Shown here in pieces: positions 43,768-52,298 of a DNA stretch of 61,434 bases. Position 1 is the first letter of the stretch, and the number at the start of each line of letters is the position of its first letter. The notes beneath the pieces are model-generated. The model saw nothing but the letters and a program-made list of their open reading frames with translations, searched no databases and was not told the DNA's origin. The stretch comes from Candidatus Limiplasma pullicola (GTDB taxonomy: Bacteria; Bacillota; Clostridia; Christensenellales; Aristaeellaceae): contig DVIV01000032.1 of NCBI GenBank assembly GCA_018710985.1, forward strand, positions 1-61,434. The letters are read 5' to 3'. Made by a program: the position numbers and the translations under genes.

Positions 43768-46224
43768 ATGCCCACTACCACGTTCGATGTGGAATCCATC
43801 AAGCAGAGCATCGTAGGCAAGCTACAGCGCTACAATGGCGTTACCGTTCAGGAAGCCACCCCGCAGCAGCTCTACAAGGCGGTCGCCTCAACCGTGCGCG
43901 ACCAGATCATGCAGAAATGGATGGTTTCCCGCCGCCTGCGCGATGCCAAGCGCAAGCGTCTGTATTATCTGTCGGTTGAATTTTTGACCGGCCGGTCCCT
44001 CAACTGCAACCTGATCAACCTCTGCTCCCAGGAAAACTACGCCGAGGCGCTGCGCGAGCTCGGCATCGACCTGCAGACCATTTTGCCCGAGGAGCCCGAA
44101 CCCGCCCTGGGCAACGGCGGTCTAGGCCGCCTGGCCGCCTGCTTTCTGGACAGCCTGTCCAGCCTGAACATCCCGGCCATGGGCTGCACCATCCGCTATG
44201 AATATGGCCTGTTCCGCCAGAAGCTGGTGGAGGGCCAGCAGGTGGAGCTGCCGGACAACTGGCTGCAAAACGGCAATGTGTGGGAAGTGCCCCGTACCGA
44301 GGATACCTGCACCGTGGAGTTCAACGGCCACGTGGAGGAAAGCGAGGAAAACGGCCGCAAGGTCTTTAAGCTGGTGGACACCTATCAGATCGACGCCGTG
44401 CCCTACGACATGCCCGTCGTCGGCTACAACAACGACTGCGTCAACACCCTGCGCACCTGGTCGGCCCGCAGCCGGGCCAATCTGGACCTGGCGCATTTCG
44501 GCGAGGGCGAGTACCTCAAGGCCATGGAGGAAATGCAGATGGCCGAGGTGATCTCCAAGGTGCTCTATCCTGAGGATAAGCACTACGAGGGCAAGATGCT
44601 GCGCCTCAAGCAGCACTACTTCTTCACCAGCGCCACGCTGCAATACGCCATCAAGAATTTCAAGAAGCACTTCGGCAACAACTTTGACCTGCTGCCGGAC
44701 AAGTGTGTTTTCCATATCAACGACACGCATCCGGGCCTGGCGATTCCGGAGCTGATCCGCCTGCTGATCGACCAGGAGGGCCTCTCCTGGGAGATGGCGC
44801 AGCGCATCACCTATCGCTGCATGGCCTACACCAACCATACCGTCATGGCCGAGGCGCTGGAACGCTGGCCCGTCGATATGATGAAGCAGACGCTTCCCCG
44901 CATCTACATGATTCTGGAGGAGCTCAACCGCCGCCTTTGCGCCGAGCTGTTCACCAGCTATCCCGATCAGTGGGAGCGCATCGGCCATATGGCCATCATC
45001 GCCTATGGGCAGGTGCATATGGCCAACCTGTGCGTGGCGCTCTCCTCCAGCGTCAACGGCGTGAGCCAGCTGCACGGCAAGATCCTGCAGGACAGCCTGT
45101 TCCATGATTACTGGCTGCTGAACAAATCCAAATTCAGCGCCATCACCAACGGCATCACCCACCGCCGCTGGCTCGTGGAAGGCAATCCCGCGCTGACCTC
45201 GCTGCTCAAGGAGGCCATTGGTCCCGGCTTTGTGGCCGACGCCTCCAAGCTGGCCGATCTTCTGCCCTATGCAGACGACGCCGCCTTCCGCGAGAAGTTC
45301 GACGCCGTGAAGCTGCAAAACAAACAGCGCCTGCAAAAGCTGGTCAAGGCGCGGCAGGGCATCGACATCGACACCAGCTTCGTCTTTGATACCCAGGCCA
45401 AGCGCTTGCACGAGTACAAGCGCCAGATGCTCAACGCCCTGCACATCCAGGTACTCTACAACCGCATCGTGGACGATCCCAATTTCACCATGCCGCCGCG
45501 CCTGTTCCTCTTCGGCGCCAAGGCCGCGCCCGGCTATATGCGCGCCAAGCAGACCATCCGCTATATTAACGCCCTGGCGGACCTGATCGACAAGCATCCG
45601 CGCGCCCGGCAGATGATCAAGATCGTCTACATCGAAAACTACGACGTTTCCACCGCGGAGATTCTGATACCCGCCAGCGAAATCAGCCAGCAGCTTTCCA
45701 CCGCTGGCAAGGAGGCCAGCGGAACCGGCAACATGAAGTTCATGATGAACGGCGCCGTGACCCTGGGCACCATGGACGGCGCCAACGTGGAGATCTACGA
45801 GCAGGTGGGCATCGACAACATCTACATCTTCGGCATGCGCGCCGATACCGTGGAGGGCATGTACCGCGAGCGCACCTACAACCCCATGAGCATCTTTGAG
45901 ACCAACCACGAGATCCGCAAGGCCATGAGCCAGTGGCTGGACGGGACGCTCTTCCCCAACGAGCCGCTGGCCATGCAGGACCTCTACCATACGCTGCTTG
46001 TGGGCGATTACGGCGGGATGGCCGACAGCTATTTCGTCCTAAAGGACTTTGGCAGCTACTCCATGGCCAACCGCCGCATGATGGAGGACTACCAGAACCG
46101 CGAAAAGTGGCTGCGCATGGCCATCGTCAACACGGCCAAGTCCGGTTTCTTCAGCTCCGACCGCACCATCCGCCAGTATAACGACACCATCTGGCACATT
46201 CAGGGCTGCACCCCCATCCTGTAA
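43768..46224 (+). CDS. glgP: Glycogen/starch/alpha-glucan phosphorylase
   Basis: Releases glucose 1-phosphate from alpha-1,4-glucans. The 818-residue GT35 enzyme has the family blocks ALGNGGLGRLAACFLDS, FHINDTHPGLAIPEL, the ITNGITHRRWL segment and the PLP site EASGTGNMKF with Lys657. The open frame continues far upstream through addA on the other strand, but AAGGAGG at 43755-43761 and the promoter fix the start at 43768. No other glycogen genes are in the window. A strong terminator follows, so it is monocistronic. Confidence 0.97.
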   Translation: MPTTTFDVESIKQSIVGKLQRYNGVTVQEATPQQLYKAVASTVRDQIMQKWMVSRRLRDAKRKRLYYLSVEFLTGRSLNCNLINLCSQENYAEALRELGIDLQTILPEEPEPALGNGGLGRLAACFLDSLSSLNIPAMGCTIRYEYGLFRQKLVEGQQVELPDNWLQNGNVWEVPRTEDTCTVEFNGHVEESEENGRKVFKLVDTYQIDAVPYDMPVVGYNNDCVNTLRTWSARSRANLDLAHFGEGEYLKAMEEMQMAEVISKVLYPEDKHYEGKMLRLKQHYFFTSATLQYAIKNFKKHFGNNFDLLPDKCVFHINDTHPGLAIPELIRLLIDQEGLSWEMAQRITYRCMAYTNHTVMAEALERWPVDMMKQTLPRIYMILEELNRRLCAELFTSYPDQWERIGHMAIIAYGQVHMANLCVALSSSVNGVSQLHGKILQDSLFHDYWLLNKSKFSAITNGITHRRWLVEGNPALTSLLKEAIGPGFVADASKLADLLPYADDAAFREKFDAVKLQNKQRLQKLVKARQGIDIDTSFVFDTQAKRLHEYKRQMLNALHIQVLYNRIVDDPNFTMPPRLFLFGAKAAPGYMRAKQTIRYINALADLIDKHPRARQMIKIVYIENYDVSTAEILIPASEISQQLSTAGKEASGTGNMKFMMNGAVTLGTMDGANVEIYEQVGIDNIYIFGMRADTVEGMYRERTYNPMSIFETNHEIRKAMSQWLDGTLFPNEPLAMQDLYHTLLVGDYGGMADSYFVLKDFGSYSMANRRMMEDYQNREKWLRMAIVNTAKSGFFSSDRTIRQYNDTIWHIQGCTPIL

Positions 46225-46238
46225 GAAAGCAGGCATAG

Positions 46239-46273
46239 AAAGCGCCATGCGCATCTGCGCATGGCGCTTTTGC
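46239..46273 (+). terminator. Intrinsic terminator of glgP
   Basis: 14-bp stem AAAGCGCCATGCGC with its complement (46239-46252, 46257-46270; loop ATCT), followed by T-rich sequence including TTTTTTG at 46279 onwards. Confidence 0.93.
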
Positions 46274-46336
46274 TGTTGTTTTTTGAGAAATAATTTTGGG
46301 AGTATTCCACAAAGATCGCGGTAGTGTAAAGAACCG

Positions 46337-46365
46337 TTGACTTATGTTACATCCTATGCTATACT
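46337..46365 (+). promoter_or_regulatory. Sigma-A promoter upstream of the metallo-beta-lactamase-fold gene
   Basis: TTGACT (46337-46342), 17-bp spacer, TATACT (46360-46365). It fires into a terminator-like hairpin only about 25 bases after the expected start of transcription. Confidence 0.8.
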
Positions 46366-46394
46366 TACAGGGTATTTTTTCGCTGTTTATTCCA

Positions 46395-46420
46395 AAAAGC
46401 CCGATTATTTGGGCTTTTGC
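46395..46420 (+). terminator. Leader hairpin with T-run: early terminator or attenuator
   Basis: AAAAGCCC (46395-46402) pairs with GGGCTTTT (46411-46418). It stands between the promoter at 46337 and the coding start at 46532. The remaining 110 bases up to the gene hold no clear second promoter and no recognised riboswitch. Confidence 0.55.
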
Positions 46421-46531
46421 ATGTATGACGCTGCCTTTGAATGAGTCATCATTTTGTAATATATCGTTCCCGATACAGCTGGGGAAGTGTGTATGTTGCA
46501 CTACGATCATTTACGGGAGGCGTCTTTTTCT

Positions 46532-47401
46532 ATGGACAGGCAACTCAAAATCATCTACCACTATCATAGCGGCTTTTCCGTTCAGGTAGGCGGAACACTG
46601 CTGGTCTTCGACTACTGGGAGGGCGAGGGACGAACGCTGGCGCAGGTTGGCCGGATTACCCCCTCGTTCCTCAAGGCGTTTGAAAAGATTTATGTCTTTA
46701 TCAGCCACGCCCATCCCGACCATCTGGACCCCATCGTGTACACATGGGAATCCGAAGGCCTGCCGATCACCTACATCGTCTCCAGCGACATGCCCGTAGG
46801 TACCCGCGGCAAGCGTCTGGCGCCGCTGCAGGAAAAGGAGCTTTCGCCCGATGTAAGCGTCAAGGCTTTCCAGAGCACCGATCTGGGCGTGGCCTTCCTG
46901 GTGCGGGCCTACGGCATGAACATCTTCCATGCGGGCGATCTCAACCTGTGGCACTGGCGCCAGGAAAGCAGCCTGCGGGAGATCGAAGCGGCCGAAAACG
47001 CCTACTATGAGGCCATTGAGCCCATCAAGGGCGAGCGGATCGACGTGTGCATGTTCCCGGTGGACCCCCGCCAGGGGTTGATGTACGACGCGGGCGCCAA
47101 CCACTTCATCCTGACGATGAAGCCGCGCGTGTTCATCCCCATGCACTGGCAGGAGCGGCCGGAGGTCGCCATCGACTTTGCGCGCCGCGCCCGCACACCC
47201 AATACCGAGGTGCTGGCGTTGACCAAGCCCGGAGTGGTGGCCAACCTGACCTTCAACGATCAGCAGTTGGATATCCACATCATCGAACCCCCCAAGGATT
47301 TCGGCGAACTGCCCATCGCACCCGCACGGCGCGTGGAACCGCAGATTCCCTCAGGCGATGATCCCTTCGCCGATACCGACCTTCCCGTGGACATCGAATA
47401 G
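46532..47401 (+). CDS. Metallo-beta-lactamase-fold hydrolase
   Basis: A 289-residue cytoplasmic protein with the metal-binding motif H59-x-H61-x-D63-H64 in ISHAHPDHLDP, followed by further ligands HAGDLN near residue 137 and MHW near 207, the UlaG/YycJ-like layout. The C-terminal 35 residues are Pro/Asp-rich. Substrate unknown; acting on a phosphodiester or lactone is possible. The ATG is behind GGGAGG with a long 11-base spacing. It shares a unit with the glyoxalase-like gene 17 bp downstream. Confidence 0.87.
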   Translation: MDRQLKIIYHYHSGFSVQVGGTLLVFDYWEGEGRTLAQVGRITPSFLKAFEKIYVFISHAHPDHLDPIVYTWESEGLPITYIVSSDMPVGTRGKRLAPLQEKELSPDVSVKAFQSTDLGVAFLVRAYGMNIFHAGDLNLWHWRQESSLREIEAAENAYYEAIEPIKGERIDVCMFPVDPRQGLMYDAGANHFILTMKPRVFIPMHWQERPEVAIDFARRARTPNTEVLALTKPGVVANLTFNDQQLDIHIIEPPKDFGELPIAPARRVEPQIPSGDDPFADTDLPVDIE

Positions 47402-47418
47402 CAAAGGAGAGAAAAACC

Positions 47419-47781
47419 ATGTTCAAAATGATACATGAAAACTACAACGTCCGTGACCTGGACCGCTCCCTGGCCTTCTACCGTGAGGCGCTGGGCCTCC
47501 ACGAGGTGCGCCGCAACGAAAAGCCGGAATTCACCATCGTTTTCATGGCGGACGACACCGAAACCTTCCAGCTGGAGCTGACCTGGCTCAGGGACCGCAC
47601 CACCCCCTACAATCTGGGCGATGAGGAGTTCCACCTGGCCTTCCGCACCGATGACATGGAAGCGGCGCATGCCCTGCACGAAAAAATGGGCTGCATCTGC
47701 TACGAGAATCACGACATGGGCATCTACTTCATCAAGGACCCGGACGGGTACTGGCTGGAGATCGTTCCGGAGGGCAAATAA
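47419..47781 (+). CDS. VOC-family protein, lactoylglutathione lyase-like
   Basis: A 120-residue glyoxalase I-fold protein. All four metal ligand positions appear conserved: His6 in MIHENYNVRDLDRS, the Glu in LELTW, the His in EFHLAFRTDD and the Glu in WLEIVPEG. The likely reaction is methylglyoxal detoxification with a thiol cofactor, but Clostridia often lack glutathione, so another thiol or substrate is possible. AAAGGAGAG precedes the ATG. Confidence 0.88.
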   Translation: MFKMIHENYNVRDLDRSLAFYREALGLHEVRRNEKPEFTIVFMADDTETFQLELTWLRDRTTPYNLGDEEFHLAFRTDDMEAAHALHEKMGCICYENHDMGIYFIKDPDGYWLEIVPEGK

Positions 47782-47793
47782 GCAAAAAGAACC

Positions 47794-47831
47794 GGGGAGC
47801 CGTCCAGGCGTTTGGACGGCTCCCCTTTTTT
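47794..47831. terminator. Bidirectional intrinsic terminator
   Basis: 13-bp stem GGGGAGCCGTCCA with its complement (47794-47806, 47813-47825) followed by TTTTTT; separates the plus-strand MBL/VOC unit from the end of the minus-strand glycan/met run. Confidence 0.93.
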
Positions 47832-47844
47832 GTCTCTACGCATG

Positions 47845-48807
47845 TTACTCCGCACGGCGCCCGATATTCCACCGACGCCAGACCGGCCAGGCAAATGCCG
47901 CGCCTGCCACAATATAGACGATCATGACCGCGACGCGCTGCAACAGCGATAAGGCCACCCCGTTTTGAAACAGTGCGCCCGTCAGGCTGGTGGCAACGCC
48001 CATGACTGCTTCCTTGATGCCGATGTTCCCCGGCACGATGGACACCACCGTGGCGATCCAGCTGACGCTGTTGTAAAACAGGGCCTGATACACCGTGACC
48101 GGCAGCCCGATGGCTCCGAAGCAGGCCATGTACAGGCACAGCTGCACAGCGTTGTTGACGGTCAGGCACACCAGCAGCCGTCCCAGCAGCCAGCGGTTTT
48201 TCAGGAGGGCATTGAAGCCGCGCACCACATCGCCCAGCAGCTTCACCCGGTCCAGGATGCGTGCGCCGCGGCCCTGCACCAGCAATGAAAACGCGATAAA
48301 CGCGCCCGTCGCCAGCGTGCCTGCCCCCCACAGGAGCCACAGCACGCCGGACCACGTGCCGTCCAGCACGCCTGTCAGAAGCAGCGAAACAAACATCTGC
48401 GCCAGCGCAAAGATCACACCAAAGACGATGTTTCCCGCCGCCATGCTCACGCTCTTTACGTATGCCAGTCCCTTGGTGCGCTTGTAGTAGGCGGCGCTGA
48501 AGACCAGGTCCGCACGCATGGGCAGCACATAGGCCATGGCGTTGGCCACGAAGGTGACCCCCATCCAGTCCACGATATCCAGCGGGATGCGGTAGGTGGA
48601 AAGAATCAGCCGGTGATAGACGCAGTTCATCACGCAGCCGCCCAGCGCCAGCGCCAGCATCAGCGCCACATCCCCCGCGCTCAGTGCCAGCAGGCGCGCC
48701 ATATCCTCGCGGTTTTCATACACGTACCACGCCAGCAGCGCCAGCAGCGCCACAAACAGCGCCGTCGACAGGGCGCGCTTCCAATCCATCCGCTTTGTCT
48801 GCGCCAC
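47845..48807 (-). CDS. LPG_synthase_TM (UPF0104) family membrane protein
   Basis: A 320-residue protein with about eight membrane helices and the family pattern: the first helix pair, N-A-M-A-Y-V-L-P-M-R-A-D around residues 88-100, and the closing FYNSVSWIATVVSIVPGNIGIKEAVMG near 240-270. Members include the flippase half of MprF and AglD-like glycosylation proteins; here the soluble MprF synthase half is absent. It starts with GTG, 3 bases after the GtrA stop, behind GGAGGG. With GtrA and GT2 genes upstream, a role in moving lipid-linked sugars is plausible (inference). Confidence 0.85.
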   Translation of the reverse strand: MAQTKRMDWKRALSTALFVALLALLAWYVYENREDMARLLALSAGDVALMLALALGGCVMNCVYHRLILSTYRIPLDIVDWMGVTFVANAMAYVLPMRADLVFSAAYYKRTKGLAYVKSVSMAAGNIVFGVIFALAQMFVSLLLTGVLDGTWSGVLWLLWGAGTLATGAFIAFSLLVQGRGARILDRVKLLGDVVRGFNALLKNRWLLGRLLVCLTVNNAVQLCLYMACFGAIGLPVTVYQALFYNSVSWIATVVSIVPGNIGIKEAVMGVATSLTGALFQNGVALSLLQRVAVMIVYIVAGAAFAWPVWRRWNIGRRAE

Positions 48808-48810
48808 GGC

Positions 48811-49257
48811 TCAGCCCTCCGCCTTTTGACTGGCGCGACGGGCTACGTCGTTGGTGTCGATGCGGTTGCGGTAGACCACGAAGCGCTGATAGAGAAACTC
48901 GGTGACGAAGTTGATGACCATCGTGCCGGCCAGCACCAGAAAGTCGTTCCAGCCGGCGGTGGTCAGGGCGTGGCCCCACCAGGTGGAAACCGGTGTGAAC
49001 ACGGCATAGAACAACGCCACCAGCAGCATGCTGCGCGCTACGCTCGCATCGCTTCGGAAGGTGTAGCGGCGATTGAAGGTAAAGTTCCACAGCACGCTGA
49101 GCACCAGCGCCGTCAGGTAGCTGGGCCAGTAGGGCAGATGAAACACCGTTTCCATCAACGTGAACGCGGCGATCTGAATCAGCCCGGCGCTGATGGAAAA
49201 CAGCGTGAACTTGACCACCTGCCAAACGCTGGTTGCATCCTTATGTTCCTGAGACAT
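48811..49257 (-). CDS. GtrA-like family protein
   Basis: A 148-residue protein with four predicted membrane helices, matching GtrA: VKFTLFSISAGLIQIAAFTL at the start, SYLTALVLSVLWNFTFNRRYTFRS, and a final F-x-Y-Q-R-F-V-V-Y-R block. GtrA-type proteins are thought to flip polyprenyl-phosphate sugars across the membrane. It lies downstream of metH, 33 bp away, and directly upstream of the LPG_synthase_TM gene. A second GtrA is at 60267-60707. Confidence 0.9.
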   Translation of the reverse strand: MSQEHKDATSVWQVVKFTLFSISAGLIQIAAFTLMETVFHLPYWPSYLTALVLSVLWNFTFNRRYTFRSDASVARSMLLVALFYAVFTPVSTWWGHALTTAGWNDFLVLAGTMVINFVTEFLYQRFVVYRNRIDTNDVARRASQKAEG

Positions 49258-49290
49258 GGCGTATCTCTCCTTTTCGCATCCGATGTCTTT

Positions 49291-51708
49291 TCAGCACAGC
49301 ACCTGCTGTGCCACGCGCACGGTCGCCATGGCGTCCGGCGCGTAATGGTCCGCACCGATCTGATCGGCATATGCCTGGGTAAGCACCGCTCCGCCCACCA
49401 CCACTGTCACGCCCGGCGCCTCTTTTTTAAGCAGGGCGATGGTGTCGCGCATGGCGGGCACGGTGGTGGTCATCAGCGCGCTTAGCCCCACCAGCCTGGC
49501 CCCGGTTTCGCGCACCGCATCCAGCACGCGCGCGGGCGGCACATCCTTGCCTAGGTCGGTCACGGCAAAGCCGTAGTTTTGCAAAAGCACCTTCACGATG
49601 TTCTTTCCGATGTCGTGCACATCGCCATGGACGGTGGCCAGCACCACCCGGCCCGCGCCCTCGCCCGCCTGGGCAGGCAGGCGTTCGCGGATGGGCTCGA
49701 AGGCGACCTGTGCGGCATTCGCGCTCTGTAAAAGCTGTGGCAAAAACAGTTCCCCGCGCTCATAACGCGTTCCCACCTCCGTCAGAGCGGGCATAACGCT
49801 CCCTTCGATCAGGGAAAGCGGTTCGCTTCCTCTCTCCAGCAAAGCCTGTGCCGCCTGTCGGGCGTCGCCCGCAAGTCCCCCGCGGATGGCGCGGAAAAGC
49901 GCGTCTCCGGTTTCGGGGCCATCCTGCACGGCGGGAACGTTCGCTGGAGCGGGCTTCGCGGGCATGCAGGTCAAAGGCGGCAGGTTCTGCATGGCCTGGA
50001 GGTAGCCTTCAACGCCCTTGTCTGCGCCCGTCAGGGCCCGGCCCGCCCAAAATGCCGCGCTCACCATGGGTTCAAGCGGATTGAGTATGGCGGCGTCCAG
50101 CCCGGCGGCAAGCGCCATGGAGAGGAACGACGCCGTCATCGCCGGCCGGTTGGGCAGGCCGAAGGAAACGTTGCTGACGCCGAGTATGGTCTTGAGCCCT
50201 TTGCGGTGAAGCTCCCGCACCGTTTCCAGCGTCACGGCCGCGGCGGAAGGATCGGTGGCGACGGTAAGGGTGAGCGCATCAAAGAGAAGGTCCCCGGAAG
50301 ATATGCCATAGCGCGCAGCCTCCCGCGCGATGCGTTCGGCGATATCCAGCCGCCCCTGCACCGTCTCGGGGATGCCGCTTTCATCCAGCGTGAGGGCCAC
50401 CACTGCGCCGCCGTATTCACGTACCAGCGGAAACACCGCGTCCATGACCGCCTGCTTTCCGCATACGCTGTTGACCAGCGGGCGGCCGATGTAGACGCGC
50501 ATGGCCGCTTCCAGCGCGCGCGGGTCGGCGGTATCCAGCTGGAGCGGCACGTCGCACACGCTCTGCACGGCCTGCACCACGCGGGTCAGGCAAGCCGGCT
50601 CATCCAGCTCCGGCAGGCCCACGTTCACGTCCAGCGCATGGGCGCCTGCTTCCGTCTGCGCGATGGCTTCGCGCATCACGGCATCCATATCGCCGTCACG
50701 CAGCGCCTGCTTCAGCCGCTTCTTTCCGGTGGGGTTCAGGCGTTCGCCGATGATAACCGGGCCTTCGCCAAGCGGCAGGGACTGCGTGCGCCCGGAGATC
50801 ACGCATCGCGGCAATGTTTCACGTGAAACAATCGGCAGGCCGCGCGTGGCGCTCACCAGCCGCTCGATATGCGCCGGTGTGGTGCCGCAGCATCCACCCA
50901 GCGCCCAGGCACCCAGCTGTACCATGGGTACCATGTCGCGCGCGAAATCCTCCGGCGTGATGGGAAACACCGTTTGACCGTCAATGACCACCGGCAGGCT
51001 GGCATTGGGCTGCACAAAGAAGGGCAGCTTGGAACAGGCGGCCAGGGCGCGCACGTTGTCCATCAGCGCCGACGGTTCATGCCCGCAGTTGAGACCGATC
51101 GCGGTGACACCCAGCCCCTCCAGCATGGCTGCGGTGCCCGGGATGTCCGCACCGGTGAGCAGCCGTCCCCGCTCGTCAAACGTGAGGCTGACAAACAGGG
51201 GCCGCTGCTTTCCCGCCGCCTTGAGCGCCTGCTTCGCCCCCAGCACGCAGGCCTTGACCTCCGCAAGGTCGGTCATGGTTTCAATCAGAATCAGATCGGG
51301 TCCCTCGCCCAGAGCGGCGGCAAAGGCGTCCTCGAACAGACGCACGGCGTCCTCAAACGGCAGATCGCCATAGGGCGCAAGCAGCCGTCCCGATGGACCC
51401 ATGTCCGCGGCCACATAGCCGTGACCGGCCCGTGAAACCGCCTCTCTGGCAATGCGCACGCCCGCGCGCATGCAGGAGGGCGCGTCCTCACCCAGGTGGG
51501 CGGCGGTCGCCCCGAAGGTGTTGGTGGTCACGATGTCGCAGCCGGCCTCCAGGTAGCGCCGGTGCACATCCAAAATCCGGTCCGGATAAGCCAGGTTCCA
51601 GGTTTCCGGCCGCTCGCCGCCGGTCAGGCCCATGGCCTGCAGCAGCGTGCCCATGCCGCCATCGAAATACAGCAGGCGCTTGCCAAGCTCGTTGCAGATC
51701 GCGTTCAT
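49291..51708 (-). CDS. metH: Cobalamin-dependent methionine synthase, short form without reactivation domain
   Basis: Transfers methyl from methyltetrahydrofolate to homocysteine through cobalamin. The 805-residue protein has, in order: homocysteine domain (1-290, zinc cysteines in GLNCGHEP and GGCCGTTP), pterin-binding domain (about 300-550, starting IIGERLNPTGKKRLK), cap domain (about 590-670) and B12 domain with the D-x-H-x-x-G lower-ligand motif in VHGDVHDIGKN (His698). The roughly 350-residue AdoMet reactivation domain of long MetH is missing and is supplied by the next gene upstream, overlapping by 4 bases. A perfect parS site lies in the coding sequence. Confidence 0.93.
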   Translation of the reverse strand: MNAICNELGKRLLYFDGGMGTLLQAMGLTGGERPETWNLAYPDRILDVHRRYLEAGCDIVTTNTFGATAAHLGEDAPSCMRAGVRIAREAVSRAGHGYVAADMGPSGRLLAPYGDLPFEDAVRLFEDAFAAALGEGPDLILIETMTDLAEVKACVLGAKQALKAAGKQRPLFVSLTFDERGRLLTGADIPGTAAMLEGLGVTAIGLNCGHEPSALMDNVRALAACSKLPFFVQPNASLPVVIDGQTVFPITPEDFARDMVPMVQLGAWALGGCCGTTPAHIERLVSATRGLPIVSRETLPRCVISGRTQSLPLGEGPVIIGERLNPTGKKRLKQALRDGDMDAVMREAIAQTEAGAHALDVNVGLPELDEPACLTRVVQAVQSVCDVPLQLDTADPRALEAAMRVYIGRPLVNSVCGKQAVMDAVFPLVREYGGAVVALTLDESGIPETVQGRLDIAERIAREAARYGISSGDLLFDALTLTVATDPSAAAVTLETVRELHRKGLKTILGVSNVSFGLPNRPAMTASFLSMALAAGLDAAILNPLEPMVSAAFWAGRALTGADKGVEGYLQAMQNLPPLTCMPAKPAPANVPAVQDGPETGDALFRAIRGGLAGDARQAAQALLERGSEPLSLIEGSVMPALTEVGTRYERGELFLPQLLQSANAAQVAFEPIRERLPAQAGEGAGRVVLATVHGDVHDIGKNIVKVLLQNYGFAVTDLGKDVPPARVLDAVRETGARLVGLSALMTTTVPAMRDTIALLKKEAPGVTVVVGGAVLTQAYADQIGADHYAPDAMATVRVAQQVLC
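50815..50830. other. parS site (ParB binding), perfect
   Basis: TGTTTCACGTGAAACA, a perfect 16-base palindrome identical to the chromosomal parS consensus. It lies inside metH, where it encodes V-S-R-E-T, between the homocysteine and pterin domains, a place that tolerates sequence constraint. Confidence 0.92.
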
Positions 51709-52298
51709 GCTTTTTCCTCCACAGGTCGCAGCGCCATGAGCGCCGTTACGCTTTTTTCTGGCAGCATCAGCCCGCCCGACGTCAGGCTGATGCCGATGCG
51801 CCGCGCTTCCAGCCAGGTGAGCAACGGTCCCTGGCAGCTCAGCGGCGCGTCGCCATAGCCGGGGCTGAAGCGCGGCGACAGGCGCAGTTGCTCGCCGGCC
51901 AGCGCTTCCCTTTGCCCGTCCAGCAGCTCGTCGATAACCTCGTCCACCAGCGCGGACGCGCACGCGCCCACCGCCGAGCCCAGCGCGGGATCGGTCAGCA
52001 TCAGGCGGCGTATCAGCGCGTCCATCGGTGCGCCCAGTGTGACCGCCAGCGCCAGTCCCTCCTGCGCCCCTGCAAACAGACGGCACAGGTCCAGCGAGGG
52101 GATTACCAGCGCATCCGCAACGGCGAGCCGGCCCTCGCAGGCACGCATAGGAGCGCGGCGAATGAGGCTCCGGGGCCGCGCCGCCTCCCGCGCGAGGGGA
52201 CAGGCCGCCTCCAGCACCGCCAGCGCCCCTCCCGCAGGTTCCCCCCGAATGCCGAGATAGCGAGCGGCGTCCCGCAGGATGCGCGCCTTAGCATCCAT
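51705..52298 (-). CDS. Methionine synthase reactivation (activation) domain protein
   Basis: A 197-residue stand-alone version of the Met_synt_B12 domain, which re-methylates oxidised cobalamin with AdoMet. The C-terminal block RFSPGYGDAPLSCQGPLL with the following GISLTSGGLMLPEKSVTAL matches the R-x-S-P-G-Y core of the MetH activation domain. The N-terminal half is degenerate compared with the fused form. It begins with ATG overlapping the metF stop by 11 bases, without a strong ribosome binding site, so translation is probably coupled. The stop overlaps the metH start (ATGA). Confidence 0.85.
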   Translation of the reverse strand: MDAKARILRDAARYLGIRGEPAGGALAVLEAACPLAREAARPRSLIRRAPMRACEGRLAVADALVIPSLDLCRLFAGAQEGLALAVTLGAPMDALIRRLMLTDPALGSAVGACASALVDEVIDELLDGQREALAGEQLRLSPRFSPGYGDAPLSCQGPLLTWLEARRIGISLTSGGLMLPEKSVTALMALRPVEEKA

